Source: Limnohabitans sp. Rim47
GTDB taxonomy: Bacteria > Pseudomonadota > Gammaproteobacteria > Burkholderiales > Burkholderiaceae_C
Reading direction: 5' to 3'
DNA length: 64,000 bases
NCBI RefSeq assembly: GCF_001517545.1
Contig: NZ_FBYA01000001.1
Coordinates: 1,181 to 65,180, forward strand
The position numbers and the translations under genes were made by a program. This document shows, one piece after another, positions 40,773 through 48,375 of the stretch (the first letter of the stretch is position 1; the number at the start of each line of letters is the position of its first letter). The notes under the pieces were generated by a model. It did not search any database. It saw nothing but the letters and a program-made list of their open reading frames with translations, and was not told the origin of the DNA.

Positions 40773-42194
40773 ATGAACACCATCTTGCACCTGGGCTTGG
40801 GCTCTTTTCACCGCGCACACCAAGCCGTCTATGTGCACCAACTGCAGCAGTTGGGCGATTCGAGTTGGGCCATCGCCGCAGGCCATCTGCGCCCCGACAT
40901 GCCCGAGACCATCGCTGCGTTACAGGCACAAGGCGGGGCCTACACGCTGGAGACCGTGACGCCACAGGGCGAAAAAACCTACACCCGCATCACCTCCATC
41001 CAGCGTGTCATTCCGTACCAAGACGATTTGGCCCCGCTGGTGGCGGTGGGTGCCGATGCCGCCACGCGCATCATCAGCTTCACCGTGACCGAGGCCGGTT
41101 ATTACTTGGACGCGCACAACCGGCTGGACTGGGACGGTTTTGAGGACTTGCGCAAGGACCTACAGGCGCTCAAGGCGGCCCAAGCCGGGCACACCATTTA
41201 TGGCGCACTGGCCTGCATCTTGCGGGCGCGCATGCAGGCAGGCAGCGGCCCTGTCACGCTGATGAACTGCGACAACCTTCGCCACAACGGTGCGCGTTCG
41301 CGCAGCGGCTTGCTGCAATTCATCGAAGCGCTGGGCGACAGCGCTTTGCTGCAATGGGTGCAAACCCACACCACCAGCCCCAATGCCATGGTGGACCGCA
41401 TCACGCCCCGGCCCACGCCCGATGTGGCCGAGCGGGTCAAGGCCGCGACGGGCCAGCACGATGCGGCAGCGCTGATGGCCGAGAGCTTCATCCAATGGGT
41501 GATTGAAGACCGCTTCATCGCTGGCCGGCCCGCTTGGGAGCGCGTGGGCGTGGAGATGGTGCATTCGGTGGACGCCTATGAGGAAGCCAAAATCCGTTTG
41601 CTCAACGCCACACACAGTTGCATCGCGTGGGCGGGTACGCTGGTGGGTTACCAATACATCCACGAAGGCACGCACGACGCGCAGATCCGCCGCATGGCCT
41701 ACGACTACGTGACCGATGATGTGATCCCCGTGCTGGACACACCCGACAAGCCCTGCCCGCTCGACTTGCCGCGTTACCGCGATGTGGTGCTCGACCGCTT
41801 TGGCAACCCGGCCATTTGCGACACCAACCAGCGCGTGGCCATGGACGGCTTCAGCAAGGTGCCCGGCTTTATTGCGCCCACCATCCGCGAACGGCTGGCG
41901 CGTGGCCAGAGCATCGACAGCGTGGCCATGCTGCCCGCCCTGTTTTTGGCGTATTTGCAGCGCTGGCATCTTGGGCAAATTCCCTACACCTACCAAGACC
42001 AAGCCATGCAGCCCGAGGTGGCGCACGCCATGTGCGCTGCCGCCGACCCGGTGGCCGCCTTTTGTGCCGACCCCACCTTGTGGGGCGAGTTGGCCGAAGA
42101 CCCCCGATTGCGGGATGCCGTGCGCCGTGCCCACGATCGCGTTGGGCGCTTTGTACAGGCCCACATGGCGGCGCAAACGGCTGTGCCAAACTGA
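40773..42194 (+). CDS. dalD: D-arabinitol 4-dehydrogenase (mannitol dehydrogenase family)
   Basis: A 473-residue NAD-dependent long-chain polyol dehydrogenase. It begins with the nucleotide-binding MNTILHLGLGSFHRAHQAVY; TSIQRVIPYQDDL, FTVTEAGYYLD and MNCDNLRHNG are as in DalD of Klebsiella, recognised from memory. The family's catalytic Lys lies in the second domain (EEAKIRLLNATHSCIAW). It converts D-arabitol to D-xylulose, which the xylulokinase of the same operon phosphorylates. A mannitol 2-dehydrogenase is the alternative. Confidence 0.88.
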   Translation: MNTILHLGLGSFHRAHQAVYVHQLQQLGDSSWAIAAGHLRPDMPETIAALQAQGGAYTLETVTPQGEKTYTRITSIQRVIPYQDDLAPLVAVGADAATRIISFTVTEAGYYLDAHNRLDWDGFEDLRKDLQALKAAQAGHTIYGALACILRARMQAGSGPVTLMNCDNLRHNGARSRSGLLQFIEALGDSALLQWVQTHTTSPNAMVDRITPRPTPDVAERVKAATGQHDAAALMAESFIQWVIEDRFIAGRPAWERVGVEMVHSVDAYEEAKIRLLNATHSCIAWAGTLVGYQYIHEGTHDAQIRRMAYDYVTDDVIPVLDTPDKPCPLDLPRYRDVVLDRFGNPAICDTNQRVAMDGFSKVPGFIAPTIRERLARGQSIDSVAMLPALFLAYLQRWHLGQIPYTYQDQAMQPEVAHAMCAAADPVAAFCADPTLWGELAEDPRLRDAVRRAHDRVGRFVQAHMAAQTAVPN

Positions 42195-42225
42195 CGGACT
42201 GTCTCGTTATCCTCAGCGCCAAACC

Positions 42226-43161
42226 ATGACCGTCCGAACCCGCACTGTCCCTCGTCAAATCAAGCCCGAGCTGGAGCATGAACTGGTGCGCTCGCCCAAT
42301 ATGGGCTATGAGGCGTCCAGCGATGTGGGGTTTGTGCGTTGCTTGGCGCACGGCTTTCCCACCCCGCTGGCGCGTTGGCACTACCACGACGAATACGAGC
42401 TGCACCTGATCACCGCCACCTCGGGCAAAGTGTTTGTGGGCGATTGGATCGGGCCGTTTCAGCCCGGCCAACTGGTGCTCACAGGCCCGCGCTTGCCGCA
42501 CAACTGGGTCACCATGGATTTGCCCGAAGGCGGTGTGGCCGAACGCGATCTGGTGATCCAGTTTGCGCACGACCCCCTCGTGCAGGCCAGCCAAACCATT
42601 CCGGAATTGGCCGAGCTGTTGCCCTTGTTGGAGCGGGCTCGCCATGGCATTGAATTTTTTGGCATGTCCGAAGTGGCCCACGCGCACTGGCACAAGGTCA
42701 AGGGTGCCCATGGCCTGCGCCGCTTCACCGCTTTTTGCGAATTTCTGACCGACCTGGCCGCGTGCAACGATTACCGTTTGCTGTCCAGTGTCCAGTTGCA
42801 AAGCGACGATGACGACAACTCGCTGGACCGCATCAACGACGTGGTCAGCCGCATCACCGAGCAGTTGGGGCAAGCCCATTCAGCCGCCGCATGGGCCGCC
42901 GAATTGGGCATGAGTGAGAGCCGATTCAGCCGGTTTTTCCGCAAGGCCACAGGCAACACCTTCACCGACTTTGTCAACCGCGTGCGCATCAGCCGTGCTT
43001 GCCAGTTGCTGATGGACACCGACCAGCAAATCACCCACATCTGTTACGACGTTGGCTTCAACAGTGTGGCCAATTTCAACCGCCGATTTCTTGAAATCAA
43101 AGGCATGAAGCCCTCTGATTTCCGCCGCCAATCGCTCACGCGTTTCAGCGGGGCACATTGA
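42226..43161 (+). CDS. AraC-family transcriptional regulator
   Basis: A 311-residue regulator with a cupin-type sensing domain (ARWHYHDEYELHLIT) and a C-terminal double helix-turn-helix: AAWAAELGMSESRFSRFFRK, then ITHICYDVGFNSVANFNRRF, and GMKPSDFRR. It sits inside the polyol operon between dalD and xylB, so it very likely activates the operon in response to a pentitol or its ketose. The start ATG lies 31 bp after dalD. Confidence 0.92.
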   Translation: MTVRTRTVPRQIKPELEHELVRSPNMGYEASSDVGFVRCLAHGFPTPLARWHYHDEYELHLITATSGKVFVGDWIGPFQPGQLVLTGPRLPHNWVTMDLPEGGVAERDLVIQFAHDPLVQASQTIPELAELLPLLERARHGIEFFGMSEVAHAHWHKVKGAHGLRRFTAFCEFLTDLAACNDYRLLSSVQLQSDDDDNSLDRINDVVSRITEQLGQAHSAAAWAAELGMSESRFSRFFRKATGNTFTDFVNRVRISRACQLLMDTDQQITHICYDVGFNSVANFNRRFLEIKGMKPSDFRRQSLTRFSGAH

Positions 43162-43239
43162 TTTTTTCGGCCCGCCTCCAAAGGGCGTGCGTGCGCATCG
43201 CGCGGTGTGTTGGCCGGGCGTTTTTTGAAAGCCATTGAC

Positions 43240-44700
43240 ATGTTTTTGGGTCTGGACCTGGGCACCTCGGAGCTCAAAGCGCTGTTGCTCAACGACCAAC
43301 ACCAGGTGTTGGCCACGGCGCGAGCGCCTTTGACGGTGCAACGCCCGCAGGCGCTGTGGTCTGAGCAAGACCCGGCCAGTTGGTGGCAGGCTTTGCAGCA
43401 GGTCATGGACGCCCTGCAAGCCACGCAGCCCGAGGCTTTGGCGCGTTTGCAAGGCGTGGGCTTGTCGGGGCAGATGCACGGCGCGGTTTTGATGGACGCG
43501 CAAGGCGATGTCTTGCGCCCGGCCATTTTGTGGAACGACGGGCGCAGCGGGGCGCAGTGCGAACAACTCATGGCGCAGGTGCCCGACTTGCCCCGCATCA
43601 CGGGCAACCTGGCCATGCCGGGTTTTACCGCGCCCAAGTTGCTGTGGGTGCGTGCGCATGAGCCCGCCTTGTTTGCGCAAACCACGCGCGTGCTCTTGCC
43701 CAAAGACTGGCTGCGCTGGCAGCTCACGGGTGAAGCCGTGAGCGAGATGTCGGACGCCGCAGGCACGCTGTGGCTGGACACCGGTTTGCGCGATTGGTCC
43801 GACACCTTGCTGGCCGCTTGTGGCTTGGACCGCAGCCACATGCCGCGTTTGGTGGAGGGCAGCGACGTGTCGGCTTTTTTGAAGCCTGAACTGTGCCGCC
43901 ACTGGGGCCTGCCCGAGCGGGTGCCGGTGGCCGGTGGTGCGGGTGACAACGCGGCCAGCGCGGTCGGCATGGGCTTGGTGCGGCCAGGGCAGGGCTTTGT
44001 GTCGCTGGGCACTTCAGGGGTGGTGTTTGTCAGTGGTGCGCGTTTTGCGCCCAAACCGGCGCAGGGCTTGCACGCGTTTTGCCATGCGTTGCCGGGCCGC
44101 TGGCACCAGATGTCGGTCATGCTCAGTGCGGCCAGTGCGCTCACATGGGCCGCCCAACAACTGGCTTTTGCCGACGAGGCCAGTTTGCTGGCCGCAGCGG
44201 CGCAATTGCCTGACGCGCAGCGGTGCAATGCGCCCTTGTTTTTGCCCTATCTCAGTGGTGAGCGGACCCCACACAACCAGCCGCTGGCCACCGCCTGCTG
44301 GTTTGGCTTGACGGCGGCGCATGGGCGCGAGGCCATGGCCTATGCCGTGGCCGAGGGCGTGGCTTTGGGCTTGCGTGATGGCTTGCAGACTTTGAGCTCA
44401 CCCGAGTCGACTTTGCAAAGCCTGTCGCTGGTGGGCGGTGGCGCACGCAATGCGTGGTGGGCGCAGTTGTTGGCCAATGCTTTGGGCTTGCCTTTGACCT
44501 TGCACGCAGGCGCTGAAACCGGCGCGGCTTTGGGCGCGGCGCGTTTGGCTTGGTTGGCCTGCGGGGCTTCGGTCGAGGCGGTGTGCACCACACCCGCGGT
44601 CAGCCGCAGTTTTGAGCCCGATGCCATGCAGCACGCGGCGCTGGCTTTGCGCCATGCCCGTTTTCAGGCGCTTTACCGGGCGGTGTCGCCGCTCTTTTGA
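43240..44700 (+). CDS. xylB: Xylulokinase
   Basis: A 486-residue FGGY-family kinase that phosphorylates D-xylulose to D-xylulose 5-phosphate. The N-terminus MFLGLDLGTSELKALLLN is the ATPase phosphate-1 motif; GLSGQMHGAVLMD (near residue 77) and the ILWNDGRSGAQC segment mark xylulokinases, with catalytic Asp in AGGAGDNAASAVG; FLPYLSGERTPHN and SLVGGGARNAWW follow. It ends the polyol operon and joins it to the pentose phosphate pathway. Start chosen at the family motif, not the upstream in-frame ATG. Confidence 0.95.
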   Translation: MFLGLDLGTSELKALLLNDQHQVLATARAPLTVQRPQALWSEQDPASWWQALQQVMDALQATQPEALARLQGVGLSGQMHGAVLMDAQGDVLRPAILWNDGRSGAQCEQLMAQVPDLPRITGNLAMPGFTAPKLLWVRAHEPALFAQTTRVLLPKDWLRWQLTGEAVSEMSDAAGTLWLDTGLRDWSDTLLAACGLDRSHMPRLVEGSDVSAFLKPELCRHWGLPERVPVAGGAGDNAASAVGMGLVRPGQGFVSLGTSGVVFVSGARFAPKPAQGLHAFCHALPGRWHQMSVMLSAASALTWAAQQLAFADEASLLAAAAQLPDAQRCNAPLFLPYLSGERTPHNQPLATACWFGLTAAHGREAMAYAVAEGVALGLRDGLQTLSSPESTLQSLSLVGGGARNAWWAQLLANALGLPLTLHAGAETGAALGAARLAWLACGASVEAVCTTPAVSRSFEPDAMQHAALALRHARFQALYRAVSPLF

Positions 44701-44794
44701 CACGAGAAGCCCGACGCTGAAGCGCTTGCGTGTCGGCTGTGCTGGCGCTATTCCGTGCCGTGCCGTGCCAGCGTGGCCTCAAGGCGTGTTGGTT

Positions 44795-45676
44795 TCAGTC
44801 CCGAGCAGAAGCGCCATCCACACAAATCACCTGCTGCGCCTGAAACGTGAGTTGCTCTTTTTTGTGGGCATAGCCCAGCGGGTTGGCCACCACGCGGCAG
44901 CCGTTGTAGGTGTAGTCCACCGGGCAGTGCAGATGGCCGTGCAGCCACAGTTGGGCTTGGGGCAGCAAGGCGTCGAGTGCGTTGCAAAAGCCTGCGGTGC
45001 CCGGCACCAGTCCATAGCGCGGGTCGGCGCTGCGCAGGCTGGGGGCAAAGTGCGTCACTACCACAGTGGGGCCGTCAAACGGGGTGCTCAGCGCGGCGCT
45101 CAACCAGCTTTGGCACAGCAAGGCTTGTTCGCGCACGGGCTCTGCCAGCCAGGCTTGTGTGCCTCGGGTGGTGCCGGTTTTGCGCAGGTAATAGTTGGCG
45201 GCGCGGAAGGCTTTGTCGCGGGCCTTGAGTTGGCGTGTGTATTGGCTGTTGGGGTGGCTGAAGTGGGCAGGGATCTTCTCGGGCAGTGGCTTGCCCGCCA
45301 GTGGCCCCATCGCATCAAAATCGGCCCACAGCGTGGTGCCCACAAAGCGCACGCCGTTCAGGTGCAGCACTTCGCGCTCCAGCCAGGTAATGCCCAGCCG
45401 CGTGCAGGTTTCGTGCAGGCGGGTGTGGGCTTCGTCAAAGTCGAGTCCGTCGTATTCGTGGTTGCCCGGCACAAACAGCACCGGGGTGGGCCAGCCGTGC
45501 AACGGCGAAAAGCGCTTCAAGCCAAAGTCGGTGTCACCGGCAGCGGCCAGCGCCGAGTTGGTTTGGTAAGAGCCGATGTCGCCGGCCAGCACCAGCACGT
45601 CGGCACCCGGCGCGGGTGTGGGCACAAAGCCGGGGTTGGACTCCAGGTGCAGGTCCGAGAGCAATTGAATCTTCAT
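44795..45676 (-). CDS. Metallophosphoesterase (calcineurin-like)
   Basis: A 293-residue phosphoesterase. The metal-binding motifs are seen in order: LLSDLHLESN (D-x-H), VLVLAGDIGSY (GD), LFVPGNHEYDG (GNHE), VVVTHFAPS and LWLHGHLHCPVDY. The substrate is unknown. Its ATG overlaps the stop of the upstream LysR gene (ATGA), so it is cotranscribed with, and perhaps controlled by, that regulator. Confidence 0.88.
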   Translation of the reverse strand: MKIQLLSDLHLESNPGFVPTPAPGADVLVLAGDIGSYQTNSALAAAGDTDFGLKRFSPLHGWPTPVLFVPGNHEYDGLDFDEAHTRLHETCTRLGITWLEREVLHLNGVRFVGTTLWADFDAMGPLAGKPLPEKIPAHFSHPNSQYTRQLKARDKAFRAANYYLRKTGTTRGTQAWLAEPVREQALLCQSWLSAALSTPFDGPTVVVTHFAPSLRSADPRYGLVPGTAGFCNALDALLPQAQLWLHGHLHCPVDYTYNGCRVVANPLGYAHKKEQLTFQAQQVICVDGASARD

Positions 45677-46650
45677 GCCATGTCCTCTTTGGCAAATGCG
45701 GCTTGGGCCACTTGCAACAACTGGCCTCGCAACCATTGGTGCGCGCTGTCGTGTTGCAAGCGCCGGTGCCACAACGCTTCGACGTGCACAGGTGTCACGT
45801 CGAGGGGCAGCTCGCGCAGCACCAGTTGATCGCCCATGCCTGTGGTCGGTACAAAGTGGCGTGGCAACACCGTGAGCAAGTCGGAATTGACCACCACCTG
45901 CCCTGCGGTGAAAAACTGGTTCACCGTAAGCACGATCCGCCGTTGCCGCCCAATCGTGGCCAGGGCCTCATCGACAAAACCATAAGGCCGCCCCGAAAAA
46001 CTCACCAGCAAATGGCGGGCTGCGCAGTAGGTATCGAGCGTCATGGGCTGCTCGGCCAAGGGGTGGCCTTGGCGCATCACGCACACATATTCACCCGCAT
46101 ACAGGCGCTGATGTTCAAAAGACACCGCTTCGCCAGCTTGTGCACGCCCGGTCAAATCGGTCAATACAGCAGGAAAGTAGCCCATCGCCATGTCGGCCGT
46201 GCCGTCGCTCAGCAGGCTGCGCGGATCGCGGGTGGTCAGGGGCACCACGCGCAACGAAATGCCCGGCGCTTCGGTTTGCAGTTGCCGGGCCAGCCCGCCC
46301 ATCAGTTCGGCGGCAGTGGCGTCGGCCATGGCCAGGATGAAGGTGTTGGTGGCGTCGTGGGGCACAAAGGTGCTGGGCACGATGGCTTCTTGCAGCTGGC
46401 GCAGCGCCTCGCGCACGTTGGGCCACAGCGCCAGTGCGCGGGGCGTGGGCTCGATGCCGTGGCCGTGTCGACGCACCAATTCGTCGTCCAGTGCGTCGCG
46501 CAGGCGGCGCAGGGCGTTGCTGACAGCGGGCTGGGTCAGCGACAAGTTACGCGCTGCACGGGTCAGGCTGCGCTCGGCCATGACTTCGTCAAAGACCCGA
46601 AGCAGGTTCAGGTCCAAGGTGCGGAAGGCGGCTGGAATGGCGTGAGGCAT
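45673..46650 (-). CDS. LysR-family transcriptional regulator
   Basis: A 325-residue regulator with the pattern of the NodD/PcpR-like branch: LDLNLLRVFDEVMAERSLTR, AARNLSLTQPAVSNALRRLR and a C-terminal effector domain ending in the usual WHRRLQHDSAHQWLR segment. It overlaps the metallophosphoesterase start by four bases. It is divergent from a small membrane-protein gene (46797), which is another possible target. The inducer is unknown. Confidence 0.9.
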   Translation of the reverse strand: MPHAIPAAFRTLDLNLLRVFDEVMAERSLTRAARNLSLTQPAVSNALRRLRDALDDELVRRHGHGIEPTPRALALWPNVREALRQLQEAIVPSTFVPHDATNTFILAMADATAAELMGGLARQLQTEAPGISLRVVPLTTRDPRSLLSDGTADMAMGYFPAVLTDLTGRAQAGEAVSFEHQRLYAGEYVCVMRQGHPLAEQPMTLDTYCAARHLLVSFSGRPYGFVDEALATIGRQRRIVLTVNQFFTAGQVVVNSDLLTVLPRHFVPTTGMGDQLVLRELPLDVTPVHVEALWHRRLQHDSAHQWLRGQLLQVAQAAFAKEDMA

Positions 46651-46704
46651 GCAAATATTCCTTTTGTATCACCATTGTGAATGATAAACATCATGAATAT
46701 AAAG

Positions 46705-46733
46705 TTGGACATCATCCGTAAAAACCCTATGAT
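46705..46733 (+). promoter_or_regulatory. Strong sigma-70 promoter of small membrane-protein gene
   Basis: TTGGAC (46705-46710), 17 bp spacer, TATGAT (46728-46733): the closest match to consensus in the window. It predicts a ~57-nt leader. An ATTTGG/CCAAAT stem lies in that leader. Confidence 0.65.
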
Positions 46734-46796
46734 GCGCACATGGTTTTGATTATTTGGGTTGCCAAATTAACCAAAATCAATTCAAGGGAACACACA

Positions 46797-47267
46797 ATGA
46801 ACACCGCTACCAAATCGATTCTGGGTCAAATGCCCACTCCAACAGCTGTTGCGGCTGCCCCCGCGACCTCAACCAAAGCCTTGGCCACACTCATGCTGGC
46901 CGCTGGTGTGGCTGCCTTGGTTGTGCTGACGGATCAAATGATCGACAGCTGGGCCGAATCTCATGTTGTGGCTGCCTGGCTGGCTCTGTGGGCTGTAGCT
47001 GCTGTGGCGATTGGCGTCCTGCGCGGCGTGACCCGTGCGCTGGCGCAAAACCTGATGAGCGGCCTGGATGCGTGGTCTGCCCATGTAGCGCGTCGCCGCG
47101 CCGACGAGCGTCTTTGGGCCATGGCCCAGACCGACAGCCGCCTGATGAACGACCTGCAAACGGCCATAGACCGCGCAAGCAATGAGACGCAGCCTGCCAA
47201 AGACATCGCCACGCTGATGACCCGCCGCACGGCCCGCATGCTGCAAAGCCGCATGTACTACATCTGA
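46797..47267 (+). CDS. Small two-helix membrane protein of unknown function
   Basis: A 156-residue protein I do not recognise. After a ~25-residue Ala/Thr-rich N-terminus come two hydrophobic helices (ALATLMLAAGVAALVVL and VVAAWLALWAVAAVAIGVL), then a long, charged, probably coiled helix with many Arg (VARRRADERLWAMAQTDSR; RRTARMLQSRMYYI). AAGGGAACACAC is the ribosome site. A near-consensus promoter and a terminator frame it as a single-gene unit that is probably well expressed. The upstream in-frame ATG (46740) is not used if the promoter call is right. Confidence 0.75.
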   Translation: MNTATKSILGQMPTPTAVAAAPATSTKALATLMLAAGVAALVVLTDQMIDSWAESHVVAAWLALWAVAAVAIGVLRGVTRALAQNLMSGLDAWSAHVARRRADERLWAMAQTDSRLMNDLQTAIDRASNETQPAKDIATLMTRRTARMLQSRMYYI

Positions 47268-47303
47268 TCGCTGGCGTTGGGGCGCTGGCCCCTGCCAAAA
47301 CAC

Positions 47304-47327
47304 AAGGCCTCTTTCGGGAGGCCTTTT
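47304..47327. terminator. Bidirectional terminator
   Basis: AAGGCCTC, loop TTTCGG, GAGGCCTT followed by TT on the plus strand; between the convergent small membrane-protein and EamA genes. Confidence 0.7.
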
Positions 47328-47345
47328 GCTTGGCGGGTGCAAAAC

Positions 47346-48269
47346 TCAGGGTTCGGAAGTTGGTGTTGTTTTGCGCGAAGCCAGGTAAATGCCCGGCAAG
47401 ATCAGGCACGCACCCATCACATGGTGCCAGCCCAAAGACTCACCCAGCACCAGCCAAGCCGTCAGGCCGCCATACAAAGGCCCCAAGTACAAGCTGGCGG
47501 CCACCCGGCTGGCCCCAAGCACTTTCTGGCAAAAACCATACGCCCAATAAGCGCCAATGCCCGGCACCAAGCCCGCACCCAGCACGAGCCAAGTGGCTTG
47601 GGCGCTCCAGGGCGGGGTGTCGGCCTGCAGCCATTCCCATGTGGCAAAAGGCAGCAAGACCAGCACACCGCCCATGCAAATGGCGGCCAGCCGCGCCGTT
47701 GAGCCCAAGGGCGTGGGCCATTTCTTTTGCAACAAAGCAAATCCTGCCCAAGACACCATGGCCAGCACAATCCAGCCGTCCCCAACCACCCATTGCACCT
47801 GGCCCAGCGCACCCCATTGCCCTTTGACCACCACATGGAACACGCCCGACATGGCAACGAGAACGCCCAAGGCTTGTCGCCACGAAAACCGCTCACCCAA
47901 CCAAAGCACGGCACCCAGCGCGATCAGAACGGGTGAAGCCGCATAAATCAACGCAATGTTCATGGCGGTGGTGGTTTGCGCACCTTGATAGACCCAGGCG
48001 CCACAGACCAGCATGCCCAAAGCCCCCAAGGCCAGGTATTGCCAAGCCGCGCGCAAGGTGCTGCGGCGCTCGTGCCACAGTTCACTGCGGGCGATGAAGC
48101 TCAAGATCACGCCGGCCAAAGCCCAGCGCCCCAGGGCCAACATGTGGGGCGCGACCACGCCGGGCGCGGTTCGTGCCACGATGTAATTGACGGACCACAG
48201 GGCGGGCGTGATCCAAAGGAGCCAAAGGGCCAAGCGTTCGCGGGATTCGGAAACAGCACGGGTAAACAT
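47346..48269 (-). CDS. EamA/DMT-family transporter
   Basis: A 307-residue exporter with ten predicted helices; the first repeat has LLWITPALWSVNYIVARTAP and the second WLVLGESLGWHHVMGACLIL. The frame is open upstream into pckG's tail, but the ATG at 48269 is preceded exactly six bases upstream by CACAAT and fits the family start. A terminator lies between it and pckG. Substrate unknown. Confidence 0.88.
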   Translation of the reverse strand: MFTRAVSESRERLALWLLWITPALWSVNYIVARTAPGVVAPHMLALGRWALAGVILSFIARSELWHERRSTLRAAWQYLALGALGMLVCGAWVYQGAQTTTAMNIALIYAASPVLIALGAVLWLGERFSWRQALGVLVAMSGVFHVVVKGQWGALGQVQWVVGDGWIVLAMVSWAGFALLQKKWPTPLGSTARLAAICMGGVLVLLPFATWEWLQADTPPWSAQATWLVLGAGLVPGIGAYWAYGFCQKVLGASRVAASLYLGPLYGGLTAWLVLGESLGWHHVMGACLILPGIYLASRKTTPTSEP

Positions 48270-48275
48270 GTGCCC

Positions 48276-48281
48276 ATTGTG
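48276..48281 (-). promoter_or_regulatory. Predicted leaderless -10 (CACAAT) for EamA gene
   Basis: GCACAAT, six bases, ATG; overlaps the U-tract side of the pckG terminator region. Confidence 0.45.
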
Positions 48282-48287
48282 CAGGCC

Positions 48288-48321
48288 AAAAAAAACCGCC
48301 CTGGTTTGCGGCCGGGGCGGT
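48288..48321 (-). terminator. Rho-independent terminator of pckG
   Basis: ACCGCCC pairs with GGGCGGT around a 13-nt loop and is followed by eight T on the minus strand, 54 bp past the pckG stop. Confidence 0.8.
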
Positions 48322-48375
48322 GGGTCTGTCAGGTCGTCGCCTGAGTCATGCCCGAATTGATCGGGCAGCCATGAC

